A stretch of 64,000 nucleotides of DNA from Caulobacter segnis (GTDB taxonomy: Bacteria > Pseudomonadota > Alphaproteobacteria > Caulobacterales > Caulobacteraceae): NCBI RefSeq assembly GCF_019931575.1, contig NZ_CP082923.1, forward strand, positions 3,162,001 to 3,226,000, read 5' to 3'. Made by a program: the position numbers and the translations under genes. Below are positions 16,131-25,420 of the stretch, one piece after another. The notes under the pieces are model-generated. The model had not been told where the DNA came from. It was given only the letters and a program-made list of their open reading frames with translations, and made no database searches. Each line of letters begins with the position of its first letter. The first letter of the stretch is position 1.

Positions 16131-16613
16131 TTAGGTGATCGACGTGATCTCGATCTCGCCGCCGGGCGCGGGCGAGGTGTCGCCGACGGCCTTGCCCAAC
16201 AGGGCTCGGGCGATCGGGGCGACGTAGGAAACCGAGCCCTGGGCGGGATCGGCCTCGTCCTCGCCGACGATGCGGAAGGTCTGCACGCGGCCGTCCTCGC
16301 GCTCGAAGGTCACGCAGTCGCCGAACTGCACGACGGTCTTCTCCGGATCGCGCTCCATCAGCTGGGCGGTCGCGCGGCGAGCGGACCAGTAGCGCAGGTC
16401 TCGGGTGGCGCGGGCCATGGCCGTGCGGTCGCCATCGGCCGCGCCGCCAGCGCTTTGGGCGGCGGAATAGGCCGCGCGCGCCGAGGCCAGCTCGGCCTCG
16501 ATCCGGTCCAGACCCTCGGGCGTCACCAGGTTCGGATGGGTGGAGATCGGGCGATCGGGCAGGTCGGCCGCGAAGGCCTCGCTGTCGCCTTCCTTGGTGA
16601 AGGCGACGCTCAT
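16131..16613 (-). CDS. GreA/GreB-family transcription elongation factor-like protein
   Basis: A 160-aa protein with a coiled-coil N-terminal half (LDRIEAELASARAAY ... RATRDLRYWSARRATAQL) and a C-terminal FKBP-like domain (VQFGDCVTFEREDGRVQTFRIVG, DEADP, ISYVAPIARALLGKAVGD). This is the Gre-factor architecture. It differs from canonical GreA in its N-terminus and may be a Gre-like paralogue rather than the housekeeping factor. It ends 18 bp before the AlkA-like gene start and is probably co-transcribed with it. Confidence 0.85.
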   Translation of the reverse strand: MSVAFTKEGDSEAFAADLPDRPISTHPNLVTPEGLDRIEAELASARAAYSAAQSAGGAADGDRTAMARATRDLRYWSARRATAQLMERDPEKTVVQFGDCVTFEREDGRVQTFRIVGEDEADPAQGSVSYVAPIARALLGKAVGDTSPAPGGEIEITSIT

Positions 16614-16808
16614 CGGAAGATGTCTTGGATCATGGAGAAAGCCTGCGACGCATACGGATCATCGGCGTCGAAAGCCTAACGCGTCCTGGCCTGGTTAGCT
16701 CCCCGTCGAAGGGCGATCAAGGCGGGAGGCGGGCCGAACGCGGCGGCGGGCGGTTGCGGCGTCTCCGGGAGACGCGGCGCCGGGCCCGCCGGTCGCGAGC
16801 AAGCGATC

Positions 16809-16916
16809 TTACAGCACCACGCCGACGATGGCGGCGGCGACGCCGAGGGCGATCACGAGGAAGTAGCCGCCAGCCAGGCGGTCGAAGGCGTTTTCAAAGG
16901 CGTTTAGCGTGCGCAT
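16809..16916 (-). CDS. Small single-span membrane protein, 35 aa
   Basis: Reads MRTLNAFENAFDRLAGGYF followed by a hydrophobic run LVIALGVAAAIVGVVL and a TAA stop at 16809-16811. The N-terminal amphipathic half plus one C-terminal transmembrane helix is typical of bacterial membrane microproteins. It sits alone in a spacer between the GreA-like and TetR genes. The Shine-Dalgarno match is weak (GTGAGAATC), so it rests on composition and reading-frame closure. Confidence 0.5.
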   Translation of the reverse strand: MRTLNAFENAFDRLAGGYFLVIALGVAAAIVGVVL

Positions 16917-17089
16917 GACGATGATTCTCACTCTGTTTTTCGTGTCCCCAACCCCCTATGGGTCATTGGCCGCCTCAGGAGCCGAGCCAATCTGGACGAT
17001 GCTTAGATAGCATCAATCTGAACGTCGTCAAGATGATCTTTACAGCGTTTGGATGAAATTTTAGAAAGGTGTGGTTAGAGTGAGGGCCG

Positions 17090-17713
17090 ATGAGCACCGC
17101 GACCGCCGAATCCCGCCCCTACCACCATGGCGACCTGAGCCGCGCCCTGGTCGACGCCGCGCGCAAGATCCTCGAGACCGACGGTCCCGCGGCCCTGTCG
17201 TTGCGGGCCGTGGCGCGCGAGGCCGGGGTCAGTCCTGCCGCGCCCTATCACCATTTCAAGGATAAGGCCGAGCTGCTGGAAGCCGTGGCCCACGAGGGCT
17301 GGCACGAGCTGGATCTGGCCCTCTCGAAGGCCCGCGCCTCCACCGAGGATGCGCGCGTCCGGATGACCAACCTCGGCGTGGCCTATGTCTGCTTCGCGCG
17401 CGACAACCCGGCCCTCTATCGCGTGATGTACGACCGCTCGCGCGACAAGGACGCCCTGCCCGACCAACTGAAGGACGACGGCGCCTACTGCCAGGTGCGC
17501 AACACCATCGACGAGAACGCCGGCGGCCGCGCCACCGAGATCGACCTGGAACTGGCGACCATCGCCGCCTGGTGCGCCGGCCACGGCCTGGCCGAGATGA
17601 TCGGCTTCAAGCAGTTCGCCCCCCTGAAGGCGCAGCTGGGCGGCGAGGAGGCCTTCCTGCGCGCGGTGTTCGAGCATCTGGGCATGTTCGCGAAGTTCAC
17701 CGACCGGGACTGA
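17090..17713 (+). CDS. TetR/AcrR-family transcriptional regulator
   Basis: A 207-aa repressor-type protein. The N-terminal HTH reads RALVDAARKILETDGPAALSLRAVAREAGVSPAAPYHHFKDKAEL in two stretches, matching TetR. The C-terminal domain (YVCFARDNPALYRVMYD) matches the WHG/TetR_C_33 type. It lies upstream of gluQRS by 8 bp and may be co-transcribed with it, though the functions look unrelated. The target is unknown. An AT-rich leader (about 16980-17085) precedes it. Confidence 0.92.
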   Translation: MSTATAESRPYHHGDLSRALVDAARKILETDGPAALSLRAVAREAGVSPAAPYHHFKDKAELLEAVAHEGWHELDLALSKARASTEDARVRMTNLGVAYVCFARDNPALYRVMYDRSRDKDALPDQLKDDGAYCQVRNTIDENAGGRATEIDLELATIAAWCAGHGLAEMIGFKQFAPLKAQLGGEEAFLRAVFEHLGMFAKFTDRD

Positions 17714-17721
17714 GACCGAGC

Positions 17722-18561
17722 GTGACCTTCGTCACCCGGTTCGCCCCGTCGCCGACGGGCTACCTGCATCGCGGCCACGCCTTCTCTGCGCTGACGGCCC
17801 ATCGCGCGGCGCTGGACGCCGGCGGTCGTTTCCTGCTGCGCATCGAGGACATCGACGCCACCCGCTGCCGGTCGGAGTACGACGCCGCGATCCTCGAGGA
17901 CCTGACCTGGCTGGGACTGGCCTGGGAGACGCCGGTCCGCCGGCAGTCCGAGCACCTGACCGACTATCACGCGGCCATCGACGTCCTGCGCGCGCGCGGC
18001 CTGGTCTACCGCTGCTTCAAGACCCGCAAGGAGATCGACATCGGCCGCGCTCCCCATGAGCCTGCGGCTCCCTATGTCGGCGCGCCCCTGCCCGCCGACG
18101 AGGAAGACGCGCGCTTGGGCCGGGGCGAGGCCTTCGCCTGGCGGCTGTCGCTGGCGGCGGCGCGCGCGGCCCTGGGAGGGTTCGAGACGCTGACTTTCGT
18201 CGAGGACGGCGCTGGCCCGGACGGCGAGACGGGCGTGATCAAGGCCCGGCCCGAGACCGCCGGCGACATCGTCCTGGCCCGCAAGGACGTCGGCGTCGCC
18301 TATCACCTGGCGGTCGTTCACGACGACGCCCTGCAGGGCGTCACCCACGTGATCCGCGGCCAGGACCTGTTCGAGGCCGCCCACATCCAGCGCCTGCTGC
18401 AGGCCCTGCTGGACCTGCCGACGCCGACGTATCGCCATCACGGCCTGCTGCTGGGCCCCGACGGCAAACGTTACGCCAAGCGGGACAAGGCCGAGACCCT
18501 GCGCGAACTGCGGGCCGCCGGAATGGCCGCCGAAGCGCTCAGGGCGGATCTGGGCTTCTAG
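17722..18561 (+). CDS. gluQ: Glutamyl-Q tRNA(Asp) synthetase GluQRS
   Basis: A 279-aa class I synthetase-like enzyme that attaches glutamate to queuosine at position 34 of tRNA-Asp. It has RFAPSPTGYLHRGHA with the HIGH-type motif at residues 16-19, IEDIDATRCR, and a KMSKS-type KRYAKRDK near residue 250. It lacks the anticodon-binding domain of GltX, which fits its length. GTG start at 17722. Its last four bases overlap the convergent winged-helix gene. Confidence 0.93.
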   Translation: MTFVTRFAPSPTGYLHRGHAFSALTAHRAALDAGGRFLLRIEDIDATRCRSEYDAAILEDLTWLGLAWETPVRRQSEHLTDYHAAIDVLRARGLVYRCFKTRKEIDIGRAPHEPAAPYVGAPLPADEEDARLGRGEAFAWRLSLAAARAALGGFETLTFVEDGAGPDGETGVIKARPETAGDIVLARKDVGVAYHLAVVHDDALQGVTHVIRGQDLFEAAHIQRLLQALLDLPTPTYRHHGLLLGPDGKRYAKRDKAETLRELRAAGMAAEALRADLGF

Positions 18562-18872
18562 CTTCCGCCCCCCGCCTGCTCCACCAACTGCCCCATCGCC
18601 CGCAGGTAGCCGGCGAAGGCCGCCCGGCCCGTCTCGGTCAGGCGCACGCGAGTCAGCGGCTTGCGCCCGACGAAGCTCTTGTCGATGGCGACATAGCCAG
18701 CCTCCTCCAGTTTGCGCAGGTGGACCGACAGGTTGCCCTGGGTGACCTCCAGCAGGTCCTTCAGCTCGGTGAAGTCGGCGACCTCGGCGCTGGCCAGGTA
18801 GGCGACAATCCCCAGCCGCACCCGGCCGTGGATGACGTCATCGAGCCCGCTGATGTCGAACTTGCCCGCCAC
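18558..18872 (-). CDS. Winged-helix transcriptional regulator (HTH_27 type)
   Basis: A 104-aa DNA-binding protein starting at GTG 18872. The sequence IHGRVRLGIVAYLASAEVADFTELKDLLEVTQGNLSVHLRKLEEAGYV, read in parts, is a winged-helix core. The wing KPLTRVRLTETGRAAF completes it. It resembles the PF13601 group, often paired with a membrane partner. It begins 7 bp after the membrane protein gene ends, consistent with a regulator controlling its own operon. Confidence 0.88.
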   Translation of the reverse strand: MAGKFDISGLDDVIHGRVRLGIVAYLASAEVADFTELKDLLEVTQGNLSVHLRKLEEAGYVAIDKSFVGRKPLTRVRLTETGRAAFAGYLRAMGQLVEQAGGGS

Positions 18873-18879
18873 GATCGTC

Positions 18880-19512
18880 TCAGGCGGTCGGCCGCATGGC
18901 CTGGCGCATCATGTAGAAGCCCGGGACCATCATGAAAGCGAGGAGACCCAGGGTCGAGACCAGCAGATAGAGGTCCGCCCGGTCGATCAGCAGTCCCAGG
19001 GCCACGCCGGACGCCAGCCAGCCGATGGCGACCAGCGCCATCCAGGCCCGCTTGCGCAGCATGAAGATGACGTACCAGACCGCCCCCTGGATCACGAACA
19101 CCACCGCTGGATGGAACAGCCAATAGCGGAAGTCGTGGTTGCGGACGGCGGCGGCGGCGAAGATCAGCACCAGCGCCAGGTTGGCGATGCCCGTGCCCGC
19201 GAAGGCGGCGTTGACCGCCCGGTTGGCGACGCCCCGCCGGGGCTGCTTGCGGTCGACGATGATGACGATGGTCATCAGGATCAGGAAGATCACCGTGGGA
19301 GCCCAGGCCATCACCAGGTTGCCCAGCGGCGACAGATGCATCAGGCCCTTCTCCTGGAGAAAATAGGTCAGGGTCTGGATTCCGTAGAGCAGGCCGGCCG
19401 AGCCGTAGAGCGCGCCGCCGGCCACGCCCAGGCCGCCCCGCTCGTTCCCGCCCTCGGCGAGATCGCGCAGGAAGGCCAGGTCGTCCTGGACCGTCTTCAG
19501 CTTGTCGTTCAT
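18880..19512 (-). CDS. Polytopic membrane protein, partner of winged-helix regulator
   Basis: A 210-aa protein from the ATG at 19512. After a soluble N-terminus (MNDKLKTVQDDLAFLRDLAEGG) it has about six hydrophobic helices, such as LVMAWAPTVIFLILMTIVIIV and VFVIQGAVWYVIFML. I recognise no named family. The same pairing of a small winged-helix regulator with a six-span protein occurs in other proteobacteria. Located directly upstream of that regulator in one operon and downstream of the acyltransferase gene. Confidence 0.8.
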   Translation of the reverse strand: MNDKLKTVQDDLAFLRDLAEGGNERGGLGVAGGALYGSAGLLYGIQTLTYFLQEKGLMHLSPLGNLVMAWAPTVIFLILMTIVIIVDRKQPRRGVANRAVNAAFAGTGIANLALVLIFAAAAVRNHDFRYWLFHPAVVFVIQGAVWYVIFMLRKRAWMALVAIGWLASGVALGLLIDRADLYLLVSTLGLLAFMMVPGFYMMRQAMRPTA

Positions 19513-19547
19513 GGGCAAAGCCCCCTTTGGCGTCGCATCATGGATGG

Positions 19548-20765
19548 TCACAGGATTCGTCCCAACAGCGGCGTACGGCGCAGGACCATGGTCGTCAGCC
19601 AGCTGATGACCACCGCCCCGCCGAACACCGCGCAGCCCTTGGCCAGGCCGCCCCAGGCCTGGGGCAGCAGCATCCAGCCCAGCCAGGCGGTGAAGACGTA
19701 GTGGGTCAAGTACATGCCGTAGGCGTTGGCCTGCAGGCTCTCCGCGATCGGACCCGTCTTGCGGACAAAGCGCAGGAAGATGGCCATGACCGCGAACGAA
19801 AGGGTCGCGCAGGCCAGGGCGAAGGCCGCGCCGCCGACCAGGTCCAGGACCACGCGCGGCGGCGGACTGGGCGAGAAGGCTACGATCATCGTCGCCACCG
19901 CGCCGATCACAGGCACGACGGGCGCCAGCTGCCAGGCCCACCAGCGCTTGGCCAGCTTGCCTTCCGGATCGGTCAGCCCCTGGCCGACCCCGGCCGCGCC
20001 GACGGCGATCCCCGCCAGGAAGTAGATGAAATAGTGACCGATCCGGGCGGTCTGGACCAGGAACGGCCCGACCATGGTCCAGTGACCGAACGGCGTGGTC
20101 ATGGCCAGCGGCAGGTAGGCCAGCAGGCTGGCGGCCACGAGCCCCCAGAAGAACCGGCCCGGCCTGCGCTCCGCGCCTTGCGCCAGTCGGCCCAGTGCGT
20201 CGACCACGCCGGGAAACAGCGCATGGACGGCGGAGACGATCGCGCCGAAGGCCAGCAGCACCCACAGGAACCAGGCCGGACCGCTGGGCCAGAACGGCAG
20301 GCGGATCCAGGTCTCGGCGAAGGCCGCCAAGGACGGCGCGCCGCCCGACTGCAGCCAGGCCGGATAGTAGGCCAGCGGGGCCAGCAGGCCCGCGCCGATC
20401 ACGAACGGGACGCCCAGCCGCAGCGCCCTGCCCTTCAGGAATCCGCCCGCGCCCTTGCCCCGCAGACCGTCGGCGACGAACAGACCCGAGATGAAGAACA
20501 TCAGCGACATGAAGAACAGGTCGTTGACCAGGGTCAGGATCCCGAAGCCGCCGAACCGCTGCGGATCCACGACCGGGAAGGCCGTCCAGAGGATCGGCTG
20601 GGCGTCGAACGGCTTCGGGGCCGGCGCGTACGGGTGATAGGTCAGCACCGCATGGTGGGCGATGACCAGCAGGGTGACGAAGGCGCGCAAGGCGCCGATC
20701 GGGGCGTTGCGCCCGCCGACCTCGGCGAGCGTCGAACGTTCGGTGGCGCTGAGCAGCGCATGCAT
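19548..20765 (-). CDS. Acyltransferase family 3 membrane protein
   Basis: A 405-aa protein with about ten transmembrane helices. The opening APIGALRAFVTLLVIAHHAVLTYHPY has the conserved R-x(n)-H of acyltransferase 3 proteins, and NDLFFMSLMFFISGLFVADGL follows. These enzymes acylate sugars or glucans at the membrane; the acceptor is unknown. Start ATG 20765 has GAGGGAGG 8 bases upstream. Gap of 35 bp to the next gene in the same direction. Confidence 0.88.
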   Translation of the reverse strand: MHALLSATERSTLAEVGGRNAPIGALRAFVTLLVIAHHAVLTYHPYAPAPKPFDAQPILWTAFPVVDPQRFGGFGILTLVNDLFFMSLMFFISGLFVADGLRGKGAGGFLKGRALRLGVPFVIGAGLLAPLAYYPAWLQSGGAPSLAAFAETWIRLPFWPSGPAWFLWVLLAFGAIVSAVHALFPGVVDALGRLAQGAERRPGRFFWGLVAASLLAYLPLAMTTPFGHWTMVGPFLVQTARIGHYFIYFLAGIAVGAAGVGQGLTDPEGKLAKRWWAWQLAPVVPVIGAVATMIVAFSPSPPPRVVLDLVGGAAFALACATLSFAVMAIFLRFVRKTGPIAESLQANAYGMYLTHYVFTAWLGWMLLPQAWGGLAKGCAVFGGAVVISWLTTMVLRRTPLLGRIL

Positions 20766-20894
20766 GACTGGGCCTCCCTCTTTGGATGGCGGCACGATGC
20801 ATCAACTAGTTTGCTTTGTAAACTTGTCTATCAGTGCGGATTTTCAGAACGCTTCCGGATGATGTGGATTGGAATTGGAAGCCTGGGGAGCGCC

Positions 20895-21650
20895 TCAGCG
20901 TTCCCAGTACCGATACCGATACCCCGGCTCGAAGCCCTCGTCGGCATAGAGCGCGATGGCTGGCGCGTTCTCGGCTTCGACCTGCAGCCAGGCGCGCTCG
21001 GCGCCCAGGTCCTTCGCCTCGGCCAGCAACGCCCGCAACACCCGGCGGGCCAGGCCCTTGCGGCGATGATCGGGCGCGGTGCGCATGCCGAAGACGCCGA
21101 CGAACGGGCCGCCGATCGCGGCGCAGCCGATCGCCGCCGGCGCGCCGTCGATGTCCAGCCGCGCGAAGCGGGCCGGCGCGGGGATACGGCCTAGGGCCTC
21201 CAGACGCTCGCGGCCGTCCTCGGGATCGCCGGCGGTGGCGGTGAACACCGCCCCAAAGGCCGCATCCGGCGACGCGGTGACACGGATCGCCGGATCGCCC
21301 TCCCCTCGCACCAAGGCCTCCAAGGGGCCTAGCATGACCACGGTCTCCTTGCCGGAGGCATAGCCCCGCGCGGCCAGACGCTGGGCCAGATCGACCGGCG
21401 CGGTCAGGCCGTCGGTCAGCTTGAAGCGGGGCGGCAGACCGCGCGCGGCGAACCAGGCCTCGACGGCGTCCAGCGCCGCCTCGGGATCGCGGTCCGGCGC
21501 CGCCAGCGGCCAGCAGGCGTTGATCCGCATCGAGCGGCCCGACGAGGCGTTCAGCCGCCAGCCGCCCAGCCGTTCCCGCTCGCGCGCCGGCCAGGCGTCG
21601 TCGGCCAGCGGCTCCAGAAGCGCGGGGTCGATCACGTCTCGGCCAATCAC
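20895..21650 (-). CDS. GNAT-family N-acetyltransferase
   Basis: A 251-aa protein starting at GTG 21650, which overlaps the stop of the TlpA-like gene (GTGA), so translation is coupled. The C-terminal GNAT core is clear: VFGMRTAPDHRRKGLARRVLRALL is motif A with its acetyl-CoA loop, followed by AWLQVEAENAPAIALYADEGFE. The N-terminal 120 residues are less conserved and may be a second, degenerate GNAT half. Substrate unknown. Confidence 0.88.
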   Translation of the reverse strand: MIGRDVIDPALLEPLADDAWPARERERLGGWRLNASSGRSMRINACWPLAAPDRDPEAALDAVEAWFAARGLPPRFKLTDGLTAPVDLAQRLAARGYASGKETVVMLGPLEALVRGEGDPAIRVTASPDAAFGAVFTATAGDPEDGRERLEALGRIPAPARFARLDIDGAPAAIGCAAIGGPFVGVFGMRTAPDHRRKGLARRVLRALLAEAKDLGAERAWLQVEAENAPAIALYADEGFEPGYRYRYWER

Positions 21651-22270
21651 TTCTCGGCCAGCAGCTTTTCGACGATGCCCCGGGCCTCGGGGCCGGACCA
21701 GTCGGCGGGGCCGCCCATGCGGGCGCGTTCGCGGCCCTGGCGGTCGTAGATCACCGTGGTCGGATAGCCCTGGGCGCGGGGCTGCAGCGCGAACGAGATC
21801 TTGTAGCCCGGGTCGCGATAGGTCTTCAGCGGCGGGTTGGCGGCCATCTCCTCGTTGACCAGGTTCAGGTCGCCGTCGCGGTCGACGGTGATCGGCAGCA
21901 CGGTGACCGGCTGGGTCGCGTAGGCGGCCTGCAGCTTGGCCAGGGTCGGCATCTCGGCCTTGCACGGCGCGCACCAGGTGGCCCACAGGTTCATGACCAC
22001 CACGCGGCCCTTGAAATCGGCCAGGGTCGCCGGCTTTCCGTCCAGCGACGTGAAGACCGTATCGGGCGCGGCGCGCGGCGTGGCGGGCACGTCGAGCTTT
22101 TCCAGCGTCCCCTTCTTGAATTCTGTGAGGTCGGCGGGACCTGAGGGTTTGAACGAAGCCGATGCGATGACGTATAGAACCGCCGCCACGCCGACGAGGA
22201 CGACGCCCCCCAGCGCCAACCTCACAGGGTTGCGCTTCTTGGCCGCTGCCTCCGATTGGACTTCGCTCAT
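21647..22270 (-). CDS. TlpA-family thiol:disulfide reductase, membrane-anchored
   Basis: A 207-aa protein from the ATG at 22270. A single N-terminal membrane anchor ([21 protein letters not shown]) precedes a periplasmic thioredoxin domain with [17 protein letters not shown], active site CAPC. TlpA-type proteins reduce cysteines in cytochrome c or copper-site maturation. Its start codon directly abuts that of the divergent argH (CAT|ATG), leaving no intergenic space, so its promoter must lie within argH coding sequence or the mRNA must be leaderless. Confidence 0.92.
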   Translation of the reverse strand: MSEVQSEAAAKKRNPVRLALGGVVLVGVAAVLYVIASASFKPSGPADLTEFKKGTLEKLDVPATPRAAPDTVFTSLDGKPATLADFKGRVVVMNLWATWCAPCKAEMPTLAKLQAAYATQPVTVLPITVDRDGDLNLVNEEMAANPPLKTYRDPGYKISFALQPRAQGYPTTVIYDRQGRERARMGGPADWSGPEARGIVEKLLAEK

Positions 22271-23689
22271 ATGACCGACAACGCCTCCGATACGCCCAAG
22301 CCCAAGGGCCAGGGTCAAGCCATGTGGGGCGGTCGGTTCTCGGCCAAGCCGGCGGAACTGATGCAGGCGATCAACGTCTCCATCGGTTTCGACAAGCGCC
22401 TCTGGGCGCAAGACCTGGCGGGTTCCCGCGCCCACGCGCGGATGTTGATGAACCAGGGCGTGATTTCAAGCAGCGATGGCGAGGAAATCCTCGGCGGCCT
22501 CGCCAAGATCGAGGACGAGATCGCCACGGGGACCTTCCCGTTCCGTGACGAGTACGAAGACATCCACATGAACGTCGAGGCGCGGCTGCGCGAGCTGATC
22601 GGCGCGACCGCCGGCCGGCTGCACACCGCCCGCTCGCGCAACGACCAGGTGGCCGTCGACTTCCGCCTGTGGGTCCGCGACGCCGTCGACCGTTCGGCCG
22701 CGCAGCTGGAAGCCCTGCAGAAAGCCCTGCTGGCCCAGGCCGAGACCCATGCCGACGCCCTGATGCCGGGCTTCACCCACCTGCAGCCGGCCCAGCCGGT
22801 GACCTTCGGCCACCACCTGATGGCCTATGTCGAGATGTTCGGCCGCGACGCCAGCCGCTTCCGCGACGCCCGGGCCCGGATGAACGAGTGCCCGCTGGGC
22901 GCGGCGGCCCTGGCCGGTTCGCCCTTCCCCATCGATCGCCACCAGACGGCGGCGGCGCTGGGCTTCGACCGCCCGACCGCCAACTCGCTGGACAGCGTCT
23001 CCTCGCGCGACTTCGCCCTGGAGGCCCTGTCGGCCGCCTCGATCACCGCCACGCACCTGTCGCGCCTGGCCGAGGAGATCGTGCTGTGGACGACGCCGAT
23101 GTTCGGCTTCATCAAGCTGACCGACGCCTTCACGACCGGCAGCTCGATCATGCCGCAGAAGAAGAACCCCGACGCGGCCGAGCTGATCCGCGCCAAGGTC
23201 GGCCGCATCCTGGGCTCGCTGACCACCCTGACCGTGGTCATGAAGGGCCTGCCGCTGGCCTATTCGAAGGACATGCAGGAGGACAAGGTCCCGACCTTCG
23301 AGGCCTTCGACGCGCTTGAGCTGTCGCTGCTGGCCATGGCCGGCATGGTCGCCGACCTGACCCCGAACACCGAAAACATGGCCAAGGCCGCCGGCGCGGG
23401 CTTCTCGACCGCCACCGATCTGGCCGACTGGCTGGTGCGGACGCTGAACATGCCTTTCCGCGACGCCCACCACGTGACAGGCTCGGCCGTGAAGACCGCC
23501 GAGGGCCTTGGCGTCGACCTGGCCGATCTTACCTTGGAACAGTTCCAGGCGATCGAGCCCCAGATCACCCAGGACGTCTACGCCGTTCTGACTCCGGCCG
23601 CCTCGGCGGCCAGCCGCATGAGCTATGGTGGGACGGCTCCCGCCCAGGTCCGCGCCCAGATCGCGCGTTGGAAGGAACTGCTCGAATGA
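22271..23689 (+). CDS. argH: Argininosuccinate lyase ArgH
   Basis: Last enzyme of arginine synthesis, splitting argininosuccinate to arginine and fumarate. From ATG 22271 it has 472 aa. The start MWGGRF (residues 18-23), [16 protein letters not shown], and the family signature [12 protein letters not shown] (about residue 290) are all present. The N-terminal 17 residues before MWGGRF are longer than in many homologues, so ATG 22322 is an alternative start that would free a small spacer. It overlaps the lipoprotein gene by ATGA. Confidence 0.96.
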   Translation: MTDNASDTPKPKGQGQAMWGGRFSAKPAELMQAINVSIGFDKRLWAQDLAGSRAHARMLMNQGVISSSDGEEILGGLAKIEDEIATGTFPFRDEYEDIHMNVEARLRELIGATAGRLHTARSRNDQVAVDFRLWVRDAVDRSAAQLEALQKALLAQAETHADALMPGFTHLQPAQPVTFGHHLMAYVEMFGRDASRFRDARARMNECPLGAAALAGSPFPIDRHQTAAALGFDRPTANSLDSVSSRDFALEALSAASITATHLSRLAEEIVLWTTPMFGFIKLTDAFTTGSSIMPQKKNPDAAELIRAKVGRILGSLTTLTVVMKGLPLAYSKDMQEDKVPTFEAFDALELSLLAMAGMVADLTPNTENMAKAAGAGFSTATDLADWLVRTLNMPFRDAHHVTGSAVKTAEGLGVDLADLTLEQFQAIEPQITQDVYAVLTPAASAASRMSYGGTAPAQVRAQIARWKELLE

Positions 23690-23991
23690 CCTTGCGTCCG
23701 ATCTCGATCCTCGCCCTGGCGGCCCTGGCCGTCACGGCCACAGCCTGCGGCAAGCAAGGCGCCCTGGAGCGCCCCGCGCCGCTGTGGGACGCCCAGAAGA
23801 AGGCCGCCTGGCAGGCCGAGCGCCGCGCCGCCTCGGCCCAAGCCAACCAGCCCGCCCGCGCCGGCGGCGCGCAGGAGGTCCGCGACCCGGCCTCCAGCAA
23901 CCGCACGATCCGCGCCGCTCCGCTGCCGGGCACCAACGATCCGTTCGGCGGTCCGTCCGCGGCCGGCTTCCCCGGCGCCACGCCCAACTGA
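23686..23991 (+). CDS. LptM/YifL-like small lipoprotein
   Basis: A 101-aa predicted lipoprotein. After a hydrophobic signal the lipobox region reads [13 protein letters not shown], matching the CGxKGPLxxP start of LptM-type proteins, which assist assembly of the LPS translocon LptDE. The rest is a charged helix ([20 protein letters not shown]) and a Pro/Gly-rich tail. The order argH, lipoprotein, lysA is conserved in alphaproteobacteria. It overlaps argH by 4 bp. Function is by family analogy. Confidence 0.75.
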   Translation: MTLRPISILALAALAVTATACGKQGALERPAPLWDAQKKAAWQAERRAASAQANQPARAGGAQEVRDPASSNRTIRAAPLPGTNDPFGGPSAAGFPGATPN

Positions 23992-24027
23992 CGGCGAACG
24001 CCGCACTCCAGTTTGAACTTGGCGAGG

Positions 24028-24118
24028 CCGCCGTCATCCCGGCGAAGGCCGGGATTCAGATGACGCCCCGCCACCGCTCCGGATGAATCTGGATCCCGGC
24101 TTTCGCCGGGAAGTCGGA
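24028..24118. repeat. Pair of dispersed palindromic repeats
   Basis: CGTCATCCCGGC pairs with GCCGGGAT...ATGACG in the first half (24032-24065). A second, inverted copy follows (GGATCCCGGC ... GCCGGGA, 24091-24111). The motif TCATCCCGGCGAAGGCCGGGAT is a common intergenic repeat type in Caulobacter-like genomes. It sits between the lipoprotein gene and lysA and reads through in frame into lysA, but is not protein coding. Confidence 0.6.
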
Positions 24119-24154
24119 AGGAGGGGCTGTGATGATGAGAAAGCCCGAAGACCT

Positions 24155-25420
24155 GTGAATCACTTCGAGTACGGCCCAGAGGGCCTGGCCTGCGAGGGCG
24201 TGGCCCTGGCCAAGATCGCGGCCGAGGTCGGCACGCCCGTCTACGTGTACAGCCGCGCCACGCTGGAGCGGCACTTCACCGTGTTCCGCGACGCCCTGGC
24301 GGCGGCAGGCGTCGTCGACCCGCTGGTCGCCTACGCCGTGAAGGCCAATTCCAACGTCGCGGTGCTGAAGGTTCTGGGCGACCTGGGCGCCGGGGCAGAC
24401 ACGGTGTCCGAGGGCGAGGTTCGCCGCGCCCTCGCCGCCGGCATCCCGCCCGAGCGCATCGTCTTCTCCGGCGTCGGCAAGGCCCGGCGCGAGATCGAAT
24501 TCGCGCTGAAGACCGGCGTCGCCGAGATCAACGTCGAGTCCGAACCCGAGCTGAACCTGATCGCGGAAATCGCGGCTAGTCTGGGCGTGAAGGCCAAGGT
24601 CGCGTTCCGGGTCAATCCGGACGTCGCGGCCGGCGGCCACGCCAAGATCGCCACCGGCAAGTCCGAGAACAAGTTCGGCGTCTCGTTCGCCGAGGCCGCG
24701 CGCCTCTACGCCAACGCCAGCAACAACGCCAATCTCGAGCCCATCGGCGTGGCCTGCCACATCGGCAGCCAGATCACCGACCTCTCCCCCATGCGCGCCG
24801 CCTTCACCAAGATGCGGGGCCTGGTCGAGCAATTGCTGGGCGAGGGCCTGTCGGTCGAGCGACTGGACCTGGGCGGCGGCTTGGGCGTGCCCTATTTCAA
24901 CAATCCCGAACCGCCCTCGCCCGCCGAGTTCGCCGCCATGGTCGGCGAGGTCACGAAGGGCCTGCCCGTGAAGCTGGCCTTCGAGCCGGGCCGGGTGATC
25001 GCCGCCAACGCCGGCGTTCTGGTGTCGGAAGTGATCCACGTCCACGAGCGTCCGGAAGGCCGCAAGTTCCTGGTCATCGACGCGGCCATGAACGACCTGG
25101 TCCGCCCGGCCATGTACGACGCGTTCCACGACATCCGCCCGGTGATCCAGCGTGCGGGCGAGACGGTCTATGACGTGGTGGGCCCGGTCTGCGAGACGGG
25201 CGACACGTTTACACGTGATCGATCCATGCCGCCGTTGGCGGCAGGCGACCTGGTGGCTTTCATGTCGGCCGGCGCCTATGGCTCGGCCATGGCCAGCGAG
25301 TACAACACCCGGCCGCTGGTCCCCGAGGTCCTCGTCGACGGCGACCGCTACGCGGTGATCCGCAAGCGGCCGACGTACGAGGAGATGTTGGCCCGGGACA
25401 TCGTCCCGGACTGGGTCTAG
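24155..25420 (+). CDS. lysA: Diaminopimelate decarboxylase LysA
   Basis: PLP enzyme that makes lysine from meso-diaminopimelate. I choose GTG 24155 (VNHFEYGPEGLACEG), as the in-frame codons upstream are repeat sequence. It has 421 aa with AVKANSN carrying the PLP lysine, NPDVAAGGHAKIATGKSENKFG, CHIGSQI, and CETGD near the C-terminus. The 3' end overlaps the convergent glycosyltransferase gene by 4 bp. Confidence 0.95.
   Translation: MNHFEYGPEGLACEGVALAKIAAEVGTPVYVYSRATLERHFTVFRDALAAAGVVDPLVAYAVKANSNVAVLKVLGDLGAGADTVSEGEVRRALAAGIPPERIVFSGVGKARREIEFALKTGVAEINVESEPELNLIAEIAASLGVKAKVAFRVNPDVAAGGHAKIATGKSENKFGVSFAEAARLYANASNNANLEPIGVACHIGSQITDLSPMRAAFTKMRGLVEQLLGEGLSVERLDLGGGLGVPYFNNPEPPSPAEFAAMVGEVTKGLPVKLAFEPGRVIAANAGVLVSEVIHVHERPEGRKFLVIDAAMNDLVRPAMYDAFHDIRPVIQRAGETVYDVVGPVCETGDTFTRDRSMPPLAAGDLVAFMSAGAYGSAMASEYNTRPLVPEVLVDGDRYAVIRKRPTYEEMLARDIVPDWV

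Noticed and set aside
24083..24154. Longer lysA start at 24083
   Set aside because: The extra 24 codons translate a palindromic repeat, and family similarity starts after GTG 24155.
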